NCBI RefSeq assembly: GCF_000722545.1
Contig: NZ_JNVM01000030.1
Coordinates: 28,818 to 92,817 of the forward strand
DNA: 64,000 nt
Origin: Paenibacillus tyrphae
GTDB lineage: Bacteria > Bacillota > Bacilli > Paenibacillales > NBRC-103111
Reading direction: 5' to 3'
A program made the position numbers and the translations under genes. This document shows, piece by piece, positions 18,346 through 26,757 of the stretch (the first letter of the stretch is position 1; every line of letters begins with the position of its first letter). Below the pieces are notes generated by a model that ran no database searches, was not told the origin of the DNA, and saw only the letters and a program-made list of their open reading frames with translations.

Positions 18346-19626
18346 ATGGATCAACAAGCTCTTATCGCTATCGGATTGTTTGCGGTAGCCTACGGTTTTA
18401 TCGTTTCGGAAAAAATTCACCGGACGATCGTTGCCATGATCGGCGGCATTTTGATGGTCGTTCTGGGTATCGTCAATCAGGAAACGGCGCTTCATCATAT
18501 CGATTTCAATACGCTTGGCCTGCTGGTGGGCATGATGATTATTGTCGGCATTACCGCAGAAACGGGACTGTTCAAATATATTGCGGTCTGGTCGGCCAAA
18601 AAGGCGGGCGGTCACCCGGTCCGCATCATGGTCGTGCTCTCGCTGGTCACGGCGATCGGCTCGGCGTTTCTCGATAACGTGACGACCGTGCTGCTGATGG
18701 TGCCGGTAACCTTCAGCATTACGCGGCAGCTGCGAGTAAATCCGGTTCCTTTTCTGATGTCGCAAATTCTCGCTTGCAATATCGGCGGCACGGCGACGCT
18801 GATCGGCGACCCGCCGAACATCATGATCGGTAGCGCGGTGAAAGAACTGACTTTTATGGCGTTCATCAACAATTTGGCGCCGATTGCGGCGATCATCCTC
18901 GCGATAACCGTACCTTTCTTTGTTTTGTTTTACCGTAAACAGATTCGCACGACGGAAGAGCTGCGGCTTGGACTGATGAAAATGAACGAAAAAGCGGAAA
19001 TCCGCGATCCAGTGCTGTTGAAAAAATGTCTTGCGGTGCTTGGGCTGACCCTAATCGGCTTCTTCGTTCACCAGATCGTCCATTTAGAGTCGGCGACTGT
19101 AGCGCTCGCGGGTGCTTTCCTGCTTCTGCTGTTGACCGGCGAGCACTTTCTGGAAGAGGCGTTTCAGCGGGTCGAGTGGACGACGATCTTCTTCTTCGTC
19201 GGATTGTTCGTGCTTGTCTCGGGCTTGATTGAAACCGGCGTGATCGCCGCGTTGGCGAACTACGCGGTCGGAGTAACGGGCGGCGATGTGACGAAATCAG
19301 CGGTGCTTATTCTCTGGCTCAGCGGAATCGCTTCGGCGTTTTTGGATAACATCCCGTTCGTGGCGACGATGATTCCGATGATTCAGGAAATGGGCACGAT
19401 GGGGGTCAGCAACCTGGAGCCGCTTTGGTGGAGTCTTGCGCTAGGGGCTTGTCTCGGGGGGAACGGCTCGCTGATCGGCGCGAGTGCGAATCTGATCGTA
19501 GCCGGTATGGCGGCAAGGGAAGGACATCCGATCTCGTTCATGAAATTTTTCGTGATCGCTTTTCCGCTCATGCTGCTTTCGATAGCTGTTGCAAATCTAT
19601 ACGTGTATGTGAGATATTTGATGTAA
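18346..19626 (+). CDS. ArsB/NhaD-type ion permease
   Basis: A 426-residue membrane protein with about 11-12 hydrophobic segments and two related halves. Each half carries the signature of the ion transporter superfamily: AIGSAFLDNVTTVLLMVPV followed by NIGGTATLIGDPPNIMIG, and IASAFLDNIPFVATMIP followed by CLGGNGSLIGASANLIVAG. Relatives extrude arsenite or exchange Na+ for H+, or carry di- and tricarboxylates. The ion cannot be chosen from sequence, and no ars genes accompany it. The ATG at 18346 has GGAGAGAGG upstream. A structured leader with a terminator precedes the gene, suggesting control by premature termination. Confidence 0.82.
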   Translation: MDQQALIAIGLFAVAYGFIVSEKIHRTIVAMIGGILMVVLGIVNQETALHHIDFNTLGLLVGMMIIVGITAETGLFKYIAVWSAKKAGGHPVRIMVVLSLVTAIGSAFLDNVTTVLLMVPVTFSITRQLRVNPVPFLMSQILACNIGGTATLIGDPPNIMIGSAVKELTFMAFINNLAPIAAIILAITVPFFVLFYRKQIRTTEELRLGLMKMNEKAEIRDPVLLKKCLAVLGLTLIGFFVHQIVHLESATVALAGAFLLLLLTGEHFLEEAFQRVEWTTIFFFVGLFVLVSGLIETGVIAALANYAVGVTGGDVTKSAVLILWLSGIASAFLDNIPFVATMIPMIQEMGTMGVSNLEPLWWSLALGACLGGNGSLIGASANLIVAGMAAREGHPISFMKFFVIAFPLMLLSIAVANLYVYVRYLM

Positions 19627-19658
19627 CAGCAGTCGTTTAACCGAAGGAGGCTTCACTT

Positions 19659-19943
19659 ATGCTGTACTATGAATATGACCGGGAGCTTCTGACCATTGAA
19701 GAGCAATCGAACGGACAAGATGTCGAGTTCCGGATGAAGCTCCATCGCCCCGATGCCGGTGTCGAAAAGGCAGTCAAGCGGATTCGCGATTATTTCGACG
19801 ACAACGACGTGATCACGGACGTCTTATTTTACGCCCACGAAGACGCCGAGTATCAATGGATCGTCCGGCACGATTTCTACGAAGATTTCGTAATCAGCCT
19901 GTTCAGGCACCGGCTTGTCCAGCGCATGGCTTGGGAGCAGTAG
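19659..19943 (+). CDS. Small acidic protein of unknown function
   Basis: A 94-residue soluble protein beginning MLYYEYDRELLTIEEQS, rich in Asp, Glu and aromatic residues, with mixed strand and helix character and no membrane segment or cysteine cluster. AAGGAGG stands 8-9 bases before the ATG at 19659, so it is well translated in principle. It lies 32 bases after the permease gene and just before the alaS promoter, which argues for co-transcription with the permease. I do not recognise a family. Confidence 0.65.
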   Translation: MLYYEYDRELLTIEEQSNGQDVEFRMKLHRPDAGVEKAVKRIRDYFDDNDVITDVLFYAHEDAEYQWIVRHDFYEDFVISLFRHRLVQRMAWEQ

Positions 19944-19951
19944 ACGTTCTG

Positions 19952-19981
19952 TTGACAAGTCTGCTGCCCGAAAGCTATAAT
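19952..19981 (+). promoter_or_regulatory. Promoter of the alaS T-box transcript
   Basis: A perfect TTGACA (19952-19957) and a perfect TATAAT (19976-19981) are separated by 18 bases, predicting a start near 19988, shortly before the T-box stem I. It should be a strong sigma-A promoter held in check by the leader. Confidence 0.8.
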
Positions 19982-19987
19982 TTTGAT

Positions 19988-20293
19988 AAATAGTGCTTAT
20001 TTTCAGGCACATGAAAGCGTTGATGAAATTTAAGTACGTCATAGTCCATTAGCCAGAGAGAAGGTTTTGGAGGTGTCGCGGTGCAAGCTTGCTTGCAATC
20101 TCGCAGCTCCAGCTGGGAAAACCTTTCTAATGAAGGATGACCGAACGCTCATTTCGGAGCGCGGATTCAAAAAGTCCGCCGGGCGGGCCCGTTATCGTCC
20201 GGACAGAGGAGATTGTGAAGGCGTATCCATGCAGCCGCACAATAACCAGGGTGGTACCGCGAGCAAATCGTCCCTGTTTCAGGGGCGTTTTTT
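19988..20293 (+). promoter_or_regulatory. T-box riboswitch leader of alaS
   Basis: The conserved AACCAGGGTGGTACCGCG lies at 20244-20261, and the terminator hairpin CGTCCCTG/CAGGGGCG at 20269-20287 is followed by seven T residues. In stem I, AGTA (20033-20036) faces GAA-C-GCT (20143-20149), flanked by stems GTCAT/ATGAC and GAAAT/ATTTC. The specifier is therefore GCT, an alanine codon, matching alaS. Uncharged tRNA-Ala should favour the antiterminator and raise alaS expression. Confidence 0.93.
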
Positions 20294-20321
20294 TGTATTA
20301 AAATGAAGTGTCGGGAGGAAA

Positions 20322-22952
20322 ATGAACCCAATGAAAGCAAGTGAAATTCGCGCAAAATGGTTGAAGTTTTTTGAAAGCAAAGGACATACGATCGAACCTA
20401 GCGCGCCGCTCGTGCCGCATAACGATCCGTCGCTCCTGTGGATCAACGCAGGCATGGCGCCGCTGAAGCCGTATTTCGACGGCCGCGTCGTCCCGGAAAA
20501 TCCGCGGATCGCGAACTCGCAGAAGTGCATCCGCACGAACGATATTGAGAACGTCGGCAAAACGCGCCGTCACCATACGTTCTTTGAAATGCTCGGTAAT
20601 TTCTCCATCGGCGATTATTTCAAGGAGGAAGCGATCACGTGGGCCTGGGAGTTTCTGACGAGCCCCGAATGGATCGGCTTCGATCCGAACCGGTTGTCCG
20701 TCACGGTATATCCCGAGGATACCGAAGCGTTCGAGCTGTGGAATAAAAAGATCGGACTGCCGGAAGAGCGCATCTACAAGCTCCAGGAAAATTTCTGGGA
20801 CATCGGCGAAGGTCCTTGCGGCCCGTGTACGGAAATTTTCTACGACCGCGGCGACAAGTACGGCGATCTCAGCGATCCCGAGTGCTGGCCGGGCGGAGAG
20901 AACGAGCGCTTCCTTGAAGTATGGAACCTTGTCTTCTCGCAGTTTAACCATAACAAGGACGGCAGCTATACGCCGCTTCCGAACAAAAACATCGATACCG
21001 GCGCCGGCTTGGAGCGCTTCGCTTCCATTCTGCAGGATGTCGATTCGAACTTCGATACCGATCTGTTCCAGCCGATCATTCAAAAGACGGCCCAGCTTGC
21101 CGGCGTGACTTACAAGCAAAACGAAGAGTACGACGTGGCGCTGAAAGTGATAGCGGACCACATCCGTACGGTCGCCTTCTCCGTCGGCGACGGCGTGCTT
21201 CCGTCCAACGAGGGCCGCGGTTACGTCATCCGCCGTTTGCTCCGCCGCGCAGTGCGGTACGGCAAAGTGCTCGGCATGGATAAGCCGTTCCTGTATACGC
21301 TGACTCCGATTGTCGGCGAGGTGATGGGCGTCTACTACCCGGAAGTGGTCGAAAAACGCGAATTCATCGAGAAGATCATCCGCATCGAGGAGGAGCGCTT
21401 CCACGAGACGCTGTCCGACGGCCTTGCGATTTTGGCCGAAATGGTCGACAAATCCCACAACGAAGGCAGCACGGTTATCAGCGGCCCGGATGCGTTCAAA
21501 TTGTATGACACGTATGGCTTCCCGTTTGACTTGACCGAGGATTTCGCCGCCGAGAAAGGCATGACGGTCGACCGCGCTGGCTTCGATCAAGCGATGCAGG
21601 AGCAGCGCGACCGTGCCCGCGAGGCCCGCAAAGAGACCGACAGCATGAAAGTGCAGGGCGGTCCGCTGGCCGATTTCACGGTTAAAAGCGAGTTTGTTGG
21701 ATATACTGATTTGGTAACTGCTGCTAAAGTGATCACGATCGTGCACGAGAACCAATTCGTCGATCTGGTCGGAACGGGCGAGACGTGCCAGGTGATTTTG
21801 GACCAAACCCCGTTCTATGCCGAAAGCGGCGGTCAGGTCAGCGACCACGGGTATATTACCGCAGGCGATACGGTGCTCAAGGTTGAGGACGTGGGCAAAG
21901 CGCCGCACGGACAGCACGTGCATACCGTTGTCGTGGAAGCGGGCGTGCTGCGCAAGGGCGATACCGTTCAGGCAACGGTTACGCAGGATGTGCGCGAAGA
22001 TATCATTAAAAATCATACGGCTACCCACCTGCTGCACAAAGCGCTCAAGGAAGTGCTCGGCGAGCACGTGAACCAAGCCGGATCGCTGGTTGCGCCCGAG
22101 CGCCTGCGCTTCGACTTCTCGCACTTCGGCAGCATTTCCGCAGAAGAGCTGCAGGATATCGAGCAGCGGGTTAACGAGCAAATTTGGAAGAGCATCGAAG
22201 TCGATATTTCGCTCAAGCCGATTGCCGAAGCCAAGACCATGGGCGCTATGGCGCTGTTCGGCGAAAAATACGGCGATATCGTCCGCGTCGTGCGGGTCGG
22301 CGGCTACAGCCTGGAGCTGTGCGGCGGCTGCCATGTGCGGAACACGAGCCAGATCGGCTTGTTCAAAATCGTCAGCGAGTCGGGAATCGGCTCCGGTGTA
22401 CGCCGGATCGAAGCGACGACGGGACGAAATGCCTATCAATATTTGGATGGGCAGCTGCAACTGCTTCGCGATGCCGCAAGCCTGCTGAAATCGAACATCG
22501 GCGACGTGCCGAAACGGATCGACGGCTTGTTTGCACAACTTAAGGAAGTATCGCGCGAAAATGAATCGCTCAAAGCGAAGCTTAGCGGCATTGAAGCAGG
22601 TTCGTTGACTGATCAGGCGAAAACGGTGGATGGCGTAACGGTGCTCGCCGCTCAGGTGAGCGCAAGCGATATGGAGACGCTCCGCAATATCGTCGATCAG
22701 ATGAAGACAAAGCTCGGCTCGGCCGTGATCGTGCTCGGAGCCGCTGCGGAGGATAAGGTCAATCTGGTTGCGGCCGTTACGCCGGATCTGGTGTCGAAGG
22801 GCTACCACGCCGGCAAGCTGATCAAAGAAGTCGCTTCCCGCTGCGGCGGCAGCGGCGGCGGACGTCCGGACATGGCGCAGGCCGGCGGCAAGGACGCTTC
22901 CAAGCTGCAGGAAGCGCTGCAAAGCGTGGAGCAGCTCGTCGCGGCAAAATAA
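20322..22952 (+). CDS. alaS: Alanyl-tRNA synthetase
   Basis: A full-length 876-residue enzyme. The class II catalytic core occupies about residues 1-235 (FFESKGHTIEPSAPLVP, RHHTFFEMLGNFSIGDYF, TGAGLERF). The editing domain that removes Ser and Gly from tRNA-Ala follows, with zinc-binding HTATHLLH near residue 565 and CGGCH near residue 666. The C-terminal DHHA1-type domain ends with a glycine-rich stretch (CGGSGGGRPDMAQAGG). The ATG at 20322 lies just after GGGAGG; the ATG at 20331 is too far from it. The gene is controlled by the alanine T-box. ireB follows 77 bases downstream. Confidence 0.98.
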   Translation: MNPMKASEIRAKWLKFFESKGHTIEPSAPLVPHNDPSLLWINAGMAPLKPYFDGRVVPENPRIANSQKCIRTNDIENVGKTRRHHTFFEMLGNFSIGDYFKEEAITWAWEFLTSPEWIGFDPNRLSVTVYPEDTEAFELWNKKIGLPEERIYKLQENFWDIGEGPCGPCTEIFYDRGDKYGDLSDPECWPGGENERFLEVWNLVFSQFNHNKDGSYTPLPNKNIDTGAGLERFASILQDVDSNFDTDLFQPIIQKTAQLAGVTYKQNEEYDVALKVIADHIRTVAFSVGDGVLPSNEGRGYVIRRLLRRAVRYGKVLGMDKPFLYTLTPIVGEVMGVYYPEVVEKREFIEKIIRIEEERFHETLSDGLAILAEMVDKSHNEGSTVISGPDAFKLYDTYGFPFDLTEDFAAEKGMTVDRAGFDQAMQEQRDRAREARKETDSMKVQGGPLADFTVKSEFVGYTDLVTAAKVITIVHENQFVDLVGTGETCQVILDQTPFYAESGGQVSDHGYITAGDTVLKVEDVGKAPHGQHVHTVVVEAGVLRKGDTVQATVTQDVREDIIKNHTATHLLHKALKEVLGEHVNQAGSLVAPERLRFDFSHFGSISAEELQDIEQRVNEQIWKSIEVDISLKPIAEAKTMGAMALFGEKYGDIVRVVRVGGYSLELCGGCHVRNTSQIGLFKIVSESGIGSGVRRIEATTGRNAYQYLDGQLQLLRDAASLLKSNIGDVPKRIDGLFAQLKEVSRENESLKAKLSGIEAGSLTDQAKTVDGVTVLAAQVSASDMETLRNIVDQMKTKLGSAVIVLGAAAEDKVNLVAAVTPDLVSKGYHAGKLIKEVASRCGGSGGGRPDMAQAGGKDASKLQEALQSVEQLVAAK

Positions 22953-23029
22953 TAATTTTGCCGTAAACAGGAATTTTTAGGATCGTGGCGAATAAGTCAG
23001 TATTGATCAATGCAGGGGGGTGCCTCTAA

Positions 23030-23293
23030 ATGAGTTCGATGGATAAAACGATGAAGTTCAATGTAAAAGCGGAAGAGATCGAGACCTCGCCCAAAGAAGT
23101 CATTCTAGCGGTGTACGATGCGCTGCAGGAGAAGGGGTACAATCCGATTAACCAAATTGTAGGCTATTTGCTCTCGGGCGACCCGGCTTACATTCCGCGT
23201 CACAACAATGCGCGCAGCATCATCCGCAAGCGAGAGCGGGACGAATTGATCGAGGAACTGGTTCGTTCCTACTTGCAGCAATATAAATCTTAA
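23030..23293 (+). CDS. IreB family regulatory phosphoprotein (YrzL, DUF965)
   Basis: An 87-residue conserved protein containing KFNVKAEEIETSPKEVI and GYLLSGDPAYIPRHNNAR. It is highly characteristic of the IreB/YrzL family, a substrate of the serine/threonine kinase IreK in Enterococcus that affects cell-envelope stress resistance. Threonines near the N-terminus (MDKTMKF) correspond to the phosphorylated region in that family. The ATG at 23030 has GGGGGTG 7 bases upstream. The order alaS-ireB-ruvX-DUF1292 is the same as in B. subtilis, but here a 169-bp palindromic element separates it from ruvX. Confidence 0.92.
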   Translation: MSSMDKTMKFNVKAEEIETSPKEVILAVYDALQEKGYNPINQIVGYLLSGDPAYIPRHNNARSIIRKRERDELIEELVRSYLQQYKS

Positions 23294-23462
23294 AAGTCCG
23301 GTGAATATAGCGGAGGGGGCGGAATCGTTCTGGAGAAGCGTTAGCGGTCGCCTTTGTCTCCGGATTCTAACCTCTCAAAAGGTTATCTGATCCAAGAATC
23401 CGGAGACAACAGCGATTGGAAGAATGATCCGCTCACGCAGTGACCTAAGATTCACCGGACTT
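23294..23462. repeat. 169-bp nested inverted-repeat element between ireB and ruvX
   Basis: The ends are perfect inverted copies: AAGTCCGGTGAAT at 23294-23306 and ATTCACCGGACTT at 23450-23462. Inside, 23319-23331 pairs with 23421-23432 (imperfect), and 23348-23368 pairs with 23395-23415 at 19 of 21 positions. The centre has AACCT/AGGTT (23369-23384). The whole stretch can fold into one long branched hairpin, as DNA cruciform or RNA. It begins at the base after the ireB stop, has no T-run, and codes for nothing visible. It could be a MITE-like insertion or a processed RNA structure within the operon. Confidence 0.75.
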
Positions 23463-23484
23463 AGCTACCAGACTGGAGAACCTA

Positions 23485-23907
23485 ATGCGCTTGATGGGAC
23501 TGGATTACGGGGACAAGACGATCGGCGTCGCCGTCAGCGACGAGCTCGGTTGGACCGCGCAGGGGCTTGAAGTGATCCGGAGAACGACCGAGGAGCGTGA
23601 TATGGCCCGTCTTCGGGAGCTTATCGCGCAATATGGCGTCACGGAAATCGTCGTAGGCCTGCCGAAAAACATGAACAACACGATCGGTCCGCGTGGAGAA
23701 ATTTGTATCGCATTTTCAGAGCAAGTGCATGAAACCCTACAATTGCCGGTGCATTTGTGGGATGAAAGGCTGACAACCGCCTCCGCCCAGCGCACGCTGC
23801 TGGAAGCGGACGTTAGCCGCAAGAAACGAAAGCAGGTCATCGACAAGATGGCGGCTGCGCTCATTTTGCAAGGATATATGGATGCCCAAGCCAACTCGAA
23901 GAGGTGA
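23485..23907 (+). CDS. ruvX: RuvX/YqgF family RNase H-like nuclease
   Basis: A 140-residue protein with the RNase H fold. MGLDYGDKTIGVAVSDELG carries the first catalytic Asp, EIVVGLPKNMN the central strand, and LWDERLTTASAQRTL the second acidic cluster, with a final Asp in KMAAALILQGYMD. Family members are putative Holliday junction resolvases also implicated in 16S rRNA 5' maturation. GGAG precedes the ATG at 23485. The gene follows a palindromic element rather than ireB directly and leads into the DUF1292 genes 6 bases later. Confidence 0.92.
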   Translation: MRLMGLDYGDKTIGVAVSDELGWTAQGLEVIRRTTEERDMARLRELIAQYGVTEIVVGLPKNMNNTIGPRGEICIAFSEQVHETLQLPVHLWDERLTTASAQRTLLEADVSRKKRKQVIDKMAAALILQGYMDAQANSKR

Positions 23908-23913
23908 AGAACG

Positions 23914-24240
23914 GTGACAGATAAAGATCAAAATACCAATCAGGAACAGCTGCAAGAAGAGCCCGAAATTATTTACATTCCCGACGAAGAAGGCAACGAA
24001 GAAGAATTCGAAGTCATCATGAAATTCGAAGTGGACGACTCGGATAAAAAGTATATGATGGTTGTTCCTGTCGATGCCGACGAGGAATCCGACGAAGTGT
24101 ATGCGTTCCGTTATGAGGAAGACGGCGACGATCTGCAGCTGTATACGATTGAGGACGAAGAAGAATGGAATATCGTGGAGGAAACGTTCAACACGCTGAT
24201 GGACGAATACGACGACGAGGAAGAAGAATCGTCCAAGTAA
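23914..24240 (+). CDS. DUF1292 protein (YrzB-like)
   Basis: A 108-residue, extremely acidic protein. The core EFEVIMKFEVDDSDKKYMM followed by EVYAFRYEEDGDDLQLYTI and EEEWNIVEETFNTLMDE is the complete DUF1292 fold. The function of the family is unknown. It is regularly found after ruvX in Firmicutes, as here (6 bases downstream). Start is GTG with AAGAGGTGAAG upstream. A second DUF1292 gene follows after a hairpin GCCTCCC-GTAT-GGGAGGC (24252-24269) that has no T-run and may moderate read-through. Confidence 0.85.
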   Translation: MTDKDQNTNQEQLQEEPEIIYIPDEEGNEEEFEVIMKFEVDDSDKKYMMVVPVDADEESDEVYAFRYEEDGDDLQLYTIEDEEEWNIVEETFNTLMDEYDDEEEESSK

Positions 24241-24297
24241 GATGGCGCCTGGCCTCCCGTATGGGAGGCTTGCCGTTTGCATAAGGAGGCTGGAACG

Positions 24298-24606
24298 TTG
24301 AACCCGAATATGGAAGCGACGCCAACCCGTCAGTTGCGGGAAACGTTCGGAGATGATATTATTTTGTATGACGAAGAGCAGGAATCCGTCGTCTATCGTA
24401 TCGTCTCCGAATTGATCCTGGGCGATCAAGGGTACGCGATGCTGGAAAAAGCGAAGCCGGGCAAGGAAGATGAACCGGAAATTTACCGTGTGACACGGAA
24501 AGATGACGGGGAGCTTGAGCTTGAAACGATCGAAGACGACGATGAATGGGAAAACGTCTCCGAGCTTTTCGACGAGTTGACTTTTCCGGCTGACGAACAG
24601 TTGTAA
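24298..24606 (+). CDS. Second DUF1292 protein
   Basis: A 102-residue acidic protein with the same pattern as its upstream neighbour: DDIILYDEEQESVVYRIVSE, then EPEIYRVTRKDDGELELETI and DDEWENVSELFDEL. It is therefore a divergent paralogue from tandem duplication. The frame is open from 24277, but AAGGAGG at 24283-24289 lies 8 bases before TTG 24298, making that the likely start. It is also plausible that the two proteins interact. Function unknown. Confidence 0.78.
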   Translation: MNPNMEATPTRQLRETFGDDIILYDEEQESVVYRIVSELILGDQGYAMLEKAKPGKEDEPEIYRVTRKDDGELELETIEDDDEWENVSELFDELTFPADEQL

Positions 24607-24691
24607 TGTACAACTTTTTTCTTAAGGAAGCCTGAGCGGAGATGATCCGCTCTTTTTCGTTTGTTTGCGGAGATGTAGAAGGAGCGGCGCC

Positions 24692-25750
24692 GTGAAACGG
24701 GTATGGGTTTGGGGAACAATAGGAATTGTTGCAATAATGGCCGGGGCCGGGACAGGGCTTGGGTGGTATGTGACCCGCTCGCTTCAGCCGATGCCGGCTT
24801 CGGAGACGGAGCAGCGCATCTCGCTGCCGCCGGGCGCCGGAACGGGACAGCTCGCGGCCGAGCTGGAGAGCAAGGGCATTATTCGCAGCGCTCGCGTTTT
24901 TACGTGGTATTTGAAATATAAGCAGGAAGGCGGCCGCTTCCAAGCAGGCGAGTACGCCATGAAGCCCGGGCTATCGCCGGACGTGATCATCGAGCACCTG
25001 AACCAGGGAGATACGGTAAAGGAAGCCGGCATCCGCTTGACGGTGCCCGAGGGCTTTACCGTGCGTCAGATTGCGGAGAAGCTGCAGCAGCAGGAAGGCG
25101 TTGACTTGCAGCAGTTCACGAATCTTGTACAAAGCTTCAAGGGGGCTGAAGGCTCCGCAGCGGCGCAGATTCCGGCGGACGCGTCCTTGCGGTCCCGTCT
25201 CGAAGGGTATTTGTTCCCGGAAACGTACGAATGGAAAAAGGGTACGAGTCCGCAAGAAATGATCGAGACGATGACGCAAGAGCTCGACAAGAAGCTTGGA
25301 CAGCTGCCGCAGGATTGGAAGCAGACATTGGCCCAGCGAGGCTTGACCGTGCATCAGATGCTGACACTGGCCTCACTTATCGAACGTGAGGTTGTTGTCG
25401 AAGACGAGCGAGCGCTCGTCAGCGGCGTTATTCATAACCGCTTAAAGCAAGGTATGCCGCTGCAAATCGATGCGACCGTGCAGTATTTGTTCGACAAGCC
25501 GAAGGAACGGCTGTTCGAGAAGGATTTGCAGATTCAAAGTCCTTATAATACGTATTTGAATAAAGGACTGCCGCCCGGACCGATTGCAAGTCCGAGCCTC
25601 GCCTCGATCAAAGCGGCGATTTATCCGGCAGATACCAAATATTTGTTTTATGTAACCAAAAAGGACGGAAGCAAGGCGCATTTGTTTGCGGAGACGTTCG
25701 AGCAGCATAAGAAGAATATCGCGGAGAGCGCCAAAAGCGCCAAGCCGTAG
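24692..25750 (+). CDS. mltG: Endolytic transglycosylase MltG (YceG-like)
   Basis: A 352-residue protein anchored by one N-terminal membrane helix (about residues 3-25) with the rest outside. A LysM-like domain (about 50-130: SLPPGAGTGQLAAELESKG, VPEGFTVRQIAEKLQQ) is followed by the YceG catalytic domain, with the conserved LASLIEREVVVEDE (catalytic Glu near residue 230) and LQIDATVQYLF and SPYNTYLNKGLPPGPI. MltG cleaves nascent glycan strands and may set their length. The GTG at 24692 has AAGGAG upstream. B. subtilis yrrL has the same place, followed by yrrM; here yrrM is absent and trhP1 follows after 32 bases. Confidence 0.92.
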   Translation: MKRVWVWGTIGIVAIMAGAGTGLGWYVTRSLQPMPASETEQRISLPPGAGTGQLAAELESKGIIRSARVFTWYLKYKQEGGRFQAGEYAMKPGLSPDVIIEHLNQGDTVKEAGIRLTVPEGFTVRQIAEKLQQQEGVDLQQFTNLVQSFKGAEGSAAAQIPADASLRSRLEGYLFPETYEWKKGTSPQEMIETMTQELDKKLGQLPQDWKQTLAQRGLTVHQMLTLASLIEREVVVEDERALVSGVIHNRLKQGMPLQIDATVQYLFDKPKERLFEKDLQIQSPYNTYLNKGLPPGPIASPSLASIKAAIYPADTKYLFYVTKKDGSKAHLFAETFEQHKKNIAESAKSAKP

Positions 25751-25782
25751 CTTTACAATGTGAGGAGAAGGTGAGCGGGCAC

Positions 25783-26724
25783 ATGAAAAAACCGGAACTG
25801 TTGATTTCGGCCGGATCATCCGCAGAAGCGAAGCGGTATATCGAAGCAGGGGCGGACGCTGTCCTCGTAGGCGAGCACCGGTTCGGCTTGCGGCTGCCGG
25901 GGGAAGTAATGGCGGAGGAGCTGGCATCGCTCGTTACTTGGGCGCATGAACACGGAGCGAAAGTATACGCAGCTGTCAACACTATTATGGATAACGACTT
26001 GCTGCCCGAGCTGGAAAAATACGTAGGCCAGCTGCAGCAAGCGGGCATCGATGGCATTGTTTTCGGTGATCCGGCCGTGCTGATGGCGGTTCGCGGCTTC
26101 GCACCCGGCATGCGTTTGCATTGGAACGCGGAGATGACCTCCACCAACTATGCGACGGCTAGCTATTGGGCAAGCAAAGGGGCGGCCCGCATGGTGCTGG
26201 CCCGCGAGCTGAACCTGGAGGAGACGCTGGAAATTGCGCGCCAGCTTGATGGCTCGATGGAAGTGGAAGTGCAAGTTCATGGCATTACGAATATTTATCA
26301 TTCAAAGCGGAGCCTCCTGACCAATTATAAGGAGCATCAGGGACGTCCTCAAGAGCTTGAAAAGCTGGAGCTCGATAAAGAGGAAGGCTTGTTCCTGATC
26401 GAGCAAGAGCGGCCGGACGAGCGATATCCGATCTATGAGGATGCGAACGGCACGCATATTATGAGCTCGGACGACATTTGTATGCTGGATAGCCTGCATG
26501 AGCTGATGGAAGGCGGTATCGACAGCTTCAAGCTGGAGGCGCTGCTGAAATCGCCGGAGTACAATGAAGCGGTGATTCGCGGTTACCGGCAAGCGATTGA
26601 TGCGTATACGGCGAATCCGGACGGCTACGAGTTTCAAGAGGAGTGGCTGGATGCCATCCGCTCGCTGCAGGACGAACGGCGCGAGCTGACGTACGGATTC
26701 TTTTTCAAAGAGCAGGTTTATTAA
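25783..26724 (+). CDS. trhP1: Peptidase U32 family protein, TrhP1/YrrN-like
   Basis: A protein of about 313 residues. KPELLISAGSSAEAKRYIEAGADAVLVG is a U32-type TIM-barrel N-terminus. The cysteine cluster that marks the catalytic-type U32 proteins is missing: the equivalent stretch reads GITNIYHSKRSLLTNY. B. subtilis yrrN (trhP1) and yrrO (trhP2) together form 5-hydroxyuridine at position 34 of tRNAs in a prephenate-dependent reaction, and the same two genes are adjacent here. The ATG at 25783 has AAGGTG 9 bases upstream. A GTG at 25771 is too close to its ribosome binding site. Confidence 0.82.
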   Translation: MKKPELLISAGSSAEAKRYIEAGADAVLVGEHRFGLRLPGEVMAEELASLVTWAHEHGAKVYAAVNTIMDNDLLPELEKYVGQLQQAGIDGIVFGDPAVLMAVRGFAPGMRLHWNAEMTSTNYATASYWASKGAARMVLARELNLEETLEIARQLDGSMEVEVQVHGITNIYHSKRSLLTNYKEHQGRPQELEKLELDKEEGLFLIEQERPDERYPIYEDANGTHIMSSDDICMLDSLHELMEGGIDSFKLEALLKSPEYNEAVIRGYRQAIDAYTANPDGYEFQEEWLDAIRSLQDERRELTYGFFFKEQVY

Positions 26725-26757
26725 TATCATTAGAAGATATAAGCGAGGTGGAATATC

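Noticed and set aside
20298..22922. An 874-codon open frame antisense to alaS
   Set aside because: It mirrors alaS codon by codon, has no family-like motifs or ribosome binding site, and alaS is unmistakable on the other strand.
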